Of a DNA stretch of 6,370 bases, positions 1 through 5,700 are shown piece by piece. The translations under genes and the position numbers were made by a program. Source of the stretch: Chloroflexota bacterium (GTDB taxonomy: Bacteria > Chloroflexota > Anaerolineae > B4-G1 > SLSP01); contig JAKJAB010000212.1 in the NCBI GenBank assembly GCA_022707725.1, positions 1-6,370 of the forward strand, written 5' to 3'. How positions within the stretch are numbered: position 1 is the stretch's first letter; every line of letters begins with the position of its first letter. The notes under the pieces are model-generated. The model had not been told where the DNA came from, made no database searches, and saw only the letters and a list, made by a program, of their open reading frames with translations.

Positions 1-420
1 CATTTCGCGGCGCACCATCGCACCGTCCACGACTATTCTATGTATTTCTGCGACCAATGCAACCGGCTTGATGAGGGGGTAATCTTCGATGAGCAGGTGC
101 GCCACGTAGGGGTTGGCGGTGACGTAAGCATCCAGCGGGCCGAACAGGTCGAGGATCATCAACCGCCAGCGCGGGCCGTCGTCCAGATCGGGCACGGGGA
201 TGAGCGTATAGTTGTCGTATCCGGCGAGGACGAGGTCGAGCATCTCGGTGGTTTCGTCCAGCGTGAAAGGATTGCGCGCGTTGTAACGGTTCGAACTGCC
301 GACCCCGATAAGCGCGTGTTCTGCCTGCTCGCAGAGCGCGTGGAGCACGGGCAAGTGTCCCAAGTGGACGGGCTTCCACCGGGCGACCATACCGATGCGG
401 GCGAAAGGTTTTGTGTTCAT
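1..420 (-). CDS. NMN adenylyltransferase-like nucleotidyltransferase (partial, C-terminus outside window)
   Basis: The minus strand is open for 140 codons from an ATG at 420 to the window edge, so only the N-terminal part is visible. The protein begins MNTKPFARIGMVARWKPVHL and continues into LGH, which is the HxGH nucleotide-binding motif of the cytidylyltransferase-like superfamily (about residues 10-23). Further on, GSSNRYNARNPFTLDETTEM (about residues 42-61) matches the GS-x-NPFT-x-E block of archaeal-type NadM enzymes. VDGAMVRREM at the edge corresponds to their ISGTxxR phosphate-binding motif. Known family role: ATP plus NMN gives NAD and pyrophosphate, in cytoplasmic NAD synthesis. Substrate choice (NMN, nicotinate mononucleotide or another) cannot be read here, because both motifs deviate: ARWKPVHLGH instead of GRFQPFHxGH, and VDGA instead of ISGT. 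No clear Shine-Dalgarno precedes the ATG. It diverges from the methyltransferase gene at 475. Confidence 0.75.
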   Translation of the reverse strand, partial: MNTKPFARIGMVARWKPVHLGHLPVLHALCEQAEHALIGVGSSNRYNARNPFTLDETTEMLDLVLAGYDNYTLIPVPDLDDGPRWRLMILDLFGPLDAYVTANPYVAHLLIEDYPLIKPVALVAEIHRIVVDGAMVRREM

Positions 421-474
421 TTATGGCGATGAGATAATTTTCTGATAGATGCTGAAAGAGTATAATACAGACGT
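421..474. promoter_or_regulatory. Divergent intergenic region
   Basis: These 54 bp separate the starts of two divergent genes and are clearly AT-richer than the flanking genes. On the plus strand there is a perfect TATAAT at 461-466 (described separately). On the minus strand I see only weak -10-like strings such as AATTAT and no purine-rich ribosome binding site before the ATG at 420, so the promoter of the leftward gene is not identified. Confidence 0.6.
461..466 (+). promoter_or_regulatory. -10 box TATAAT of the methyltransferase gene, probable leaderless start
   Basis: A perfect TATAAT ends 8 bp before the ATG at 475. With the usual 6-8 nt between -10 box and start site, transcription would begin at or within two or three bases of the A of the ATG. 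There is no Shine-Dalgarno in the 8 bases between them. The -35 region at 438-443 (TTTTCT, 17-bp spacer) is poor. A -10 box directly abutting the start codon is the known signature of leaderless mRNAs. The alternative is a chance TATAAT in an AT-rich gap. Confidence 0.55.
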
Positions 475-1611
475 ATGGAATATCAAATCTTTGTGACCAG
501 CGCGCCGGGGCTAGAAGACATCACGGCGCGCGAAATAACCGGGCTGGACCTGGCGCGCGGTCGAGTGGAAACATTGCCCGGCGGCGTAGAATTCTCCGGC
601 GATCTGGAGACCGTCTACCGCGCCAACCTGCTGCTGCGAACGGCGAGCCGGGTGTTGGCGCGTCTCAGTACGTTCTACGCAACCGACTTTTCCGAGCTGC
701 GCACAAAAGCAAGCCGCCTGCCCTGGGAGCGCTATCTGCGCCCCGATCAGCCCGTGTCCATCCGCGCAACCTGCCGCGAATCGAAACTCTATCACTCGGA
801 TGCGGTCATCGAGCGCGTGCTAGGGGCCATCGGGGATCGTCTGGGCGCTTCCGTCACGTTGGGCGCTACCGCCGACGAGGAGGCGGACCGGCCCGCGCAA
901 CTTGCGGTCGTGCGCTTGTTCAAAAACCGCTGTACCGTCAGCGTCGATGCCTCCGGCGCGCTTCTGCACCGGCGCGGCTACCGCCTGGCGACGGCCAAAG
1001 CCCCGCTGCGCGAAACGTTGGCGGCGGGGCTGGTGCTGGCCTCCGGATGGGATGGGCGCGCGCCGTTACTCGATCCCTTCTGCGGTGCGGGGACGATCCC
1101 CATCGAGGCGACGCTGTGGGCGCGGAACATCGCGCCGGGCAAAGCGCGGGACTTCGCCTTTATGGCGTGGCCCGACTTCACGCCGGACGTGTGGGAATCA
1201 ACGTTGGCTGCGGCAATCGCGGCGGAACGCCCCGATGCGCCGCCGATTCTAGCCTCCGACCGGGACGCCGGAGCGATCCGGGCCGCAGAGGCCAACGCCG
1301 CGCGCGCGGGCGTCGCGGACGACATCGCCTTCATCTGCCAGGCCGTGTCGGCTATCGCGCCGCCGCCAGGCCCAGGTTGGATCGTCGCCAACCCGCCCTA
1401 CGGCGTGCGGGTGAGCGAGAACAAGGACTTGCGCAACCTCTACGCGCAGTTCGGCAATGTGCTGCGCGCACAGTGTCCGGGGTGGCGCGTGACCTTTCTG
1501 TGCAGCAGCCTTCCTCTCATCGGCCAAACGCGCTTGCCTGTGGAGACGTCCCGCGTATGGACGAACGGCGGTCTGCGCGTGCGGGTGGCGCAGGGCATTG
1601 TCACTCGCTGA
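475..1611 (+). CDS. THUMP-domain RNA guanine-N2 methyltransferase (RlmL/TrmN family, COG0116)
   Basis: This 378-residue protein has the length of single-domain RlmL relatives, whereas E. coli RlmL is about 700 residues because it is fused to RlmK. The N-terminus (MEYQIFVTSAPGLEDITARE) is the typical opening of the family. A THUMP RNA-binding domain spans about residues 45-160 and includes the string YHSDAVIERVLGAI. A Rossmann-fold methyltransferase follows from about 175 to the end. SAM-binding motif I is LLDPFCGAGTIPIEA near residue 198. The catalytic motif IV is NPPY at residues 306-309, the form used for methylating exocyclic amines. The expected reaction is SAM-dependent formation of N2-methylguanosine in 23S rRNA (RlmL) or tRNA (TrmN/Trm14); sequence alone does not decide which RNA. 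The ATG at 475 is the natural start because the conserved N-terminus begins there. The stop at 1609-1611 faces the stop of the Mth938-like gene. Confidence 0.88.
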   Translation: MEYQIFVTSAPGLEDITAREITGLDLARGRVETLPGGVEFSGDLETVYRANLLLRTASRVLARLSTFYATDFSELRTKASRLPWERYLRPDQPVSIRATCRESKLYHSDAVIERVLGAIGDRLGASVTLGATADEEADRPAQLAVVRLFKNRCTVSVDASGALLHRRGYRLATAKAPLRETLAAGLVLASGWDGRAPLLDPFCGAGTIPIEATLWARNIAPGKARDFAFMAWPDFTPDVWESTLAAAIAAERPDAPPILASDRDAGAIRAAEANAARAGVADDIAFICQAVSAIAPPPGPGWIVANPPYGVRVSENKDLRNLYAQFGNVLRAQCPGWRVTFLCSSLPLIGQTRLPVETSRVWTNGGLRVRVAQGIVTR

Positions 1612-1622
1612 ATGGATTCAGC
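1607..1622. terminator. Small palindrome spanning two convergent stop codons
   Basis: GCTGAATGGATTCAGC is symmetrical at 14 of 16 positions. It contains the TGA of the methyltransferase (1609-1611) and, on the other strand, the TGA of the Mth938-like gene (1618-1620). The six-base stem with a four-base loop could act as a weak two-way transcript end or stabiliser. No T-tract follows on either side, so a classical intrinsic terminator is not supported. Confidence 0.3.
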
Positions 1623-1980
1623 ACGTTACGTGAAAAAGTCCGATGACCGCGCCTGTGGCGTTGTTCCAGGCTTCGATCGCCGTGGGCGTTGGCAATACTT
1701 CCACACGGCACGCTTTACGCTTGAAATACGCTTCCGCTTCTGGCGAAAGTGTGACCAGGCCACTTTGCCCGGTACCGATGATGAGACGTTCGGCCCCATC
1801 CTCATAGATATATTTCGCCTCGTCCAGCGAGATGACGTGCGAGGTGCCATACAGTGCCTTGGAGAGCTTCTTCTTGCGCTTTTCCACGTCGCCATTGAGC
1901 CGGATCACGACATCGTGCTCGATTTTCTCGCCCCCGATGGTGATCGAACCGAACTTCGTGCCATCAATTGTGGGTTTCAT
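1618..1980 (-). CDS. Mth938-like (DUF498/NDUFAF3-type) small protein
   Basis: This 120-residue protein matches the length and pattern of the Mth938-like family. IDGTKFGSITIGGEKIEHDVVI (residues 5-26) is the opening beta-rich block. RLIIGTGQSGLVTLSPEA (about residues 65-82) is the family's glycine-rich signature, followed by an aromatic AYF and VEVLPTPTAIEAWN (about 93-106). Human NDUFAF3, a respiratory complex I assembly factor, and AAMDC belong to this fold; the bacterial role is not established and no enzyme activity is claimed. It has no signal peptide or membrane segment, so it should be cytoplasmic. Its ATG overlaps the stop of the upstream PIN toxin gene (ATGA at 1977-1980), and a Shine-Dalgarno-like AGAGAGGA (1984-1991) sits inside the end of that toxin gene. 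This implies translation from the same mRNA. The family call is firm; the function is open. Confidence 0.85.
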   Translation of the reverse strand: MKPTIDGTKFGSITIGGEKIEHDVVIRLNGDVEKRKKKLSKALYGTSHVISLDEAKYIYEDGAERLIIGTGQSGLVTLSPEAEAYFKRKACRVEVLPTPTAIEAWNNATGAVIGLFHVTC

Positions 1981-2432
1981 TTATCCTCTCTTTGAAGACG
2001 GTTCAGAAATTCATGCGGCTTGAGGATTACCGTCTTTTCGTGCTGTCTCAGTATGAGCAAGTCCGGGTCTCCGGTCACAAGGTAATCGGCTTGCGCTATA
2101 GCGGCACAAGCGAGAAATTTGTCATCATCCGGGTCGGCGCAAATACTGTGGGCGAGGTCAGCATCGGGAACGATGAGCGCATCAGTGCGTAGGGAACTCA
2201 CCAAACGGGAAATATCTGCTTCGGTAATCGCATATCGGTCACGGATACGTGGATAGCGCAGCACACGCGCGATTTCAGCAATAATGGCCTCTGATGTGGT
2301 CAGAATATACGCCTGATTGCGCCATGCTTCCAGGATTTCAAATGGTGTCCCGCGGGAGAGGATCACACTGCTGACATAGACATTGGTATCCAAAACAACC
2401 CGCGGTACATGCTCAGTGATGATCTCAGGCAT
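1977..2432 (-). CDS. PIN-domain toxin (COG1569-type ribonuclease)
   Basis: This 151-residue protein is a complete PIN domain. The four expected metal-binding acids are visible: D15 in VVLDTN, E53 in IIAEI, D104 in DPDDDKFLACA and D122 in TGDPDLL. The pattern fits the 'putative toxin-antitoxin system toxin component, PIN family' group (COG1569/TIGR00305). PIN toxins are Mg-dependent ribonucleases that cut tRNA, rRNA or mRNA when their antitoxin is lost; the RNA target here is unknown. The ATG at 2432 lies 3 nt after the antitoxin stop and has no Shine-Dalgarno of its own, so translation is probably coupled to the antitoxin. The conserved domain begins at residue 11, which suits this start. The catalytic residues are intact, so the toxin is probably functional. 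The stretch is less GC-rich than the flanking helicase and methyltransferase genes, which suggests acquisition by transfer. Confidence 0.88.
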   Translation of the reverse strand: MPEIITEHVPRVVLDTNVYVSSVILSRGTPFEILEAWRNQAYILTTSEAIIAEIARVLRYPRIRDRYAITEADISRLVSSLRTDALIVPDADLAHSICADPDDDKFLACAAIAQADYLVTGDPDLLILRQHEKTVILKPHEFLNRLQREDK

Positions 2433-2435
2433 AGA

Positions 2436-2714
2436 TCAGAATCTGTGCACGGCATCCAGAGCAGCGGCAACGTCGGCCTCCACTTCTTCCGGCTCGACAT
2501 TTGGGTTTCGCATACGAATTTCGTCGTAGATGCTAAAACGTGTAGCGCGTTCTGCTGCCTGCTGTCGCCATTCCAGATATTGCTCATAGCCGATGATGAC
2601 GGCAAGCGGGCGTTCATTGCGCTGAATAATCGCCTCGCGTCCGGCATATCCGGCTTCGGTGATCAGTTGCGAAAAGTTTGCCCGCGCTGTGGCGGTGTTG
2701 TATGCGCGTTCCAT
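2436..2714 (-). CDS. Phd/YefM-family antitoxin
   Basis: This 92-residue protein begins MERAYNTATARANFSQLITE. The ARANFSQLI string and the following REAIIQRNERPLAVIIGYEQYLEW (about residues 26-49) are the classical Phd/YefM DNA-binding and dimer domain. The C-terminal half (FSIYDEIRMRNPNVEPEEVEADVAAA) is acidic and presumably wraps the toxin. Role: neutralises the PIN toxin encoded 3 nt downstream and represses its own promoter. The start at 2714 is chosen because AGGGAGG lies five bases upstream and the conserved domain begins at once. An in-frame ATG at 2759 would add 15 residues encoded by the operator palindrome and is rejected. Phd/YefM antitoxins often pair with RelE/Doc toxins; here the partner is a PIN nuclease, a pairing also known in type II systems. 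Confidence 0.88.
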   Translation of the reverse strand: MERAYNTATARANFSQLITEAGYAGREAIIQRNERPLAVIIGYEQYLEWRQQAAERATRFSIYDEIRMRNPNVEPEEVEADVAAALDAVHRF

Positions 2715-2719
2715 ACATG

Positions 2720-2726
2720 CCTCCCT
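2720..2726 (-). promoter_or_regulatory. Ribosome binding site of the antitoxin
   Basis: AGGGAGG on the minus strand, with five bases (CATGT) before the ATG at 2714. It is the strongest Shine-Dalgarno in the window and decides the antitoxin start against the longer in-frame reading from 2759. Confidence 0.8.
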
Positions 2727-2733
2727 ATATCTA

Positions 2734-2759
2734 TTGTACATTATGTACATAGTGTACAA
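2734..2759. promoter_or_regulatory. Toxin-antitoxin operator: three TGTACA cores in a 26-bp palindrome
   Basis: TGTACA occurs at 2735-2740, 2744-2749 and 2753-2758, exactly 9 bp apart, flanked by TT and AA. The 26 bp are self-complementary at 24 positions; only the two bases next to the outer cores break symmetry. TGTACA is the established core recognised by E. coli YefM in its own operator, and the neighbouring gene encodes a Phd/YefM protein, so autoregulatory binding here is a strong inference. The site overlaps the likely -10 region, as expected for repression. Confidence 0.8.
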
Positions 2760-2778
2760 CAGAATGCGCGAAAGTCAA
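2751..2778 (-). promoter_or_regulatory. Candidate promoter of the antitoxin-toxin-Mth938 operon
   Basis: On the minus strand TTGACT (2778-2773, five of six matches to TTGACA) is followed after 16 bp by TACACT (2756-2751, four of six matches to TATAAT). The -35 box overlaps the helicase stop codon (2775-2777) and the -10 box lies in the operator. Other -10 candidates within the palindrome (CATAAT, TACAAT) are better matches but poorly spaced, so the exact box is uncertain. Confidence 0.45.
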
Positions 2779-5700
2779 AGTTTGTATTCCCACGCCATCC
2801 CCGGATAATACCGGTAGCCGCCCACCGCCTCGATGAGCGGCGCCCCCGCGCTATCCAGCACCGGTGCGTCGTTCCAGGTTTCGACGACGATGCGACGTTC
2901 GAAGCTGCTCAAATGCGTGAACAATGCCTTGAGTGCGCGTTGAAGCGTTCCGTCGTCCACGCCAGGGGCGGTGGTGATAGCTATCCCCGTATTCGCGGCG
3001 ACGAGTACCGGCAGCCCGCGCACCTGCACCAGCCACGTCGAGGGGATGCGGGTGAAGGTGAGCACGTCGCTGCCCTCGCGGGTTGGGCCGTAGAGGTTTG
3101 CCGGATCGCAGGCATTCAAGACGATAGGTTCAGCCTCCTCCGTCGCATCGCGGAGGGCGCGCAGTTGCTCCACCACGTCCGGCAGCGCGAATTGCGCGCC
3201 CGAAAGCCCTTGCACGAAGTACCCGCGCCGCACCTCGCCGCGCATCTCCTGCCGCTGCAATTCCTGGTAAATCAGGCCCCAATCCCACGAACCGGTCTCG
3301 TTGTCCAGGCATTCGCGCGTGACGACGCCGTAGCGCGCCAGCAGTTGCCGCGCCTGCCGGGCCGCGCGCTCGCCGGCCGAGACCGGCTTGCCCATGATGC
3401 TGAATCGCTGCACCAACGTCCAACGGCCCACCCAGCGCTGCGGCGCGGCTTGCGTCGTCTGCGCGACTCGTTGGCGCACGCGCTGCCGCGCCGATCTGTA
3501 CCGCGCCTGCGCCGGTTTGTAACCAACCGGTTGCGTGTCCAGTCCCAATTCGGCGCGTCGCCGGGCCAGGTCGGCTTCGAGCGAGCTGTACTGGCGCGGC
3601 GCTTGCGGCTGCGGCTTGCCTTCCTGCACGATCTGGCGCATCGCTTCCAGGCTGTCGTTCGTGACCAGTCCCGCCATCACCAGCTCGATCAACGCCGACT
3701 CGACAGCCTTCTCCTCAAGACCCAACGCTTCTCCAATATCGTTGAAGAACACCGCACCCTCGGACTTGAGAAATTCATACACAGCCTCAACGGATTGAAC
3801 GGATTCAACGGATTTATCGTTTCCGTTAAAATCCGTTGCATCCGTCGACAGGAAAACGTTCCCCTCGCCCCGGAACAAAAACCGCACCCGCCCGTGACGC
3901 GGATCGGCTTCGCCGGAACCGATCCACACCAGTTCACCGCTCTGGCAGAGCGCGTCCAGTTCCGCCGGGTTGTACTGTGGGAGGCGCAACGGCAACACAT
4001 CGCGTTCCCATATCCGGCCGACGACAGGCAGAGCGCGCAGTTGTTGGAGAATCTTGACCAGGCTCCCCCCCTCAGTCCCCCCCATAGGGGGGGAGGCTTT
4101 CTCCCCCCCGCCGGGGAGGATTAAGGGGGGGATAACCTGCTGCCACCGCGCTAAAAAGTCAGCGTAGGTGGTAAAGGGGACGGGTTGCACTTCTTTGCGC
4201 AGGATCGTGAGCGTGCGGCGGTGAATCTGCTCCAGCGCGCGGCGATCCACGAATTCTGCCTCAAAGGCTGGCGCACCCTCAACCTGCGGCGTGAAGTGCC
4301 CGTGGACGAGTTCCCGCGCGGCGATGAGGCGGTCGAGTTCCGCTGCCAGCCAGTCCACCGGGAAGGCGTACCGCGCGCGGATCGCGTCCAGCGTCACCGG
4401 CCCGGCGTAGGAGAGGAAGCGCTCTAAAATTCGGCGGGATGCCTCAACGGATTTAACGGATTCAACGGAAGAATTATCCGTTAGAATCTGCTCAATCCGT
4501 TGAGAGGTTTCTTCAAATGCGCTCTTGTACTCTGTTTCGTATTCCGCGAACACCCAGCGGAATTCGGGTTTCGTTGCCGTCGGGATGTCTATACCGATCA
4601 CGCGCCCGGCGCCGGTCAGGTGGGCGATCCAGCTTGAGGGATCGACCAACGCGCGCTGCGCGACTTCACTCGGTGAGAGGTCGCCCATTTGTTGCAAGAG
4701 GACGGCGAGTTCTTCGGCGGTGCGCGCGAGGGCGGTGGGGGCGGTATGTTGCAGTTGTCCGCGCACCGCGTCGATGGCCTCAGGGCGCAGCAGTTCGTCG
4801 AGTGCCACGTCCTTGAGCAGGTCTTGCAGCAGGTCGCGGTTGACCGTCAACAACTGCAATTGCTGCTCGGCTTTGGGCGTGTCCCACTCGTACATCCGCG
4901 TGCTGATGAAGTTGAACATCAGACTTTCCGCCACGGGCGAAGGTGTGCGCGTCTCCATCACGGTTACGGCGACCTCGCCGCGTTGGATGCCGCCCAGGAC
5001 TTCTTCGAGGTGCGGCAGGTCGAGCACGTCTTGCAGGCAGTCGCGGTAGGTTTCGACGACGATGGGGAAGTCGTCGAAGGGACGTACAACCTGAAGCAGT
5101 TCTTTGGCGCGCAGGCGTTGCAGCCAGAACGGCGTCCGTTTGCCGCGCCCGACGCCCGGCAGGAGCAGCGCGCGCGCCGCGTTCTGCCGGAAGCGCGCGC
5201 CGAACACCGCCGAGTCCGGCAGTTCGCGCAGGATGCGCTCGCGGGCCTCCGCCGGCCCCATCTCCGTGATGACGTCCAGCGGAAAGTCGGCGTCGGATTC
5301 CAGCAGGCGCAGCAGGATGCCGTCGTCGTTGGTCTCGACTTCGATGTTGATGCCCGCTCGTTCGCGCAACGCGCCCGCCAGCGCCAGCCCCCACGGGCCG
5401 TTGACACGCCCGCCAAACGGCGAGTGGACGACCATGCGCGGGTCGCCGAGGGGGTCGGTGAAGACTTCCACCAGGATGCTGCGGTCGGTGGCGAGCGCGC
5501 CGGTCTGGTCGAGCTGGCTGGCGAGATAGTCGAGCGTGTTCCAGGCCGAGTTCGTGTCCAGGGCGTAAGTCTCGCGGAGCCAGGTTAGCAGAGAACTCAC
5601 CGCAGAGACGCAGAGCGCGCGGAGTTCTTTTTGATTTTTCTCTGCGTCCTCTGTGTCTCTGCGGTAAGCATCCAGAATGTCTTTGAACGGCGTGTCGTCC

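Noticed and set aside
40..432. A 130-codon plus-strand open frame opposite the NMNAT-like gene
   Set aside because: The opposite strand encodes recognisable HxGH and NadM-like blocks; this frame has none.
2715..2759. A 15-residue N-terminal extension of the antitoxin starting at 2759
   Set aside because: Those codons come from the TGTACA operator and the ribosome binding site. The AGGGAGG at 2720-2726 points to the ATG at 2714, where the conserved Phd domain begins.
2409..4124. A 571-codon open frame on the plus strand, opposite the antitoxin and helicase
   Set aside because: It lies antisense to well-supported genes, has an Arg/His/Ala-rich composition typical of shadow frames in GC-rich DNA, and shows no recognisable domain.
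3786..4504. The repeated AACGGATT units as a CRISPR array
   Set aside because: Units are only 9 bp with no spacers, arranged as inverted clusters inside a coding region.
4689..5588. A 299-codon plus-strand open frame opposite the helicase
   Set aside because: Antisense shadow of the conserved Lhr frame; composition dominated by Arg, Ala and Val with no motif.
5596..5668. The long hairpin with a T-rich loop as an intrinsic terminator
   Set aside because: It is in the middle of an intact reading frame, and the T-tract is in the loop rather than after the stem.
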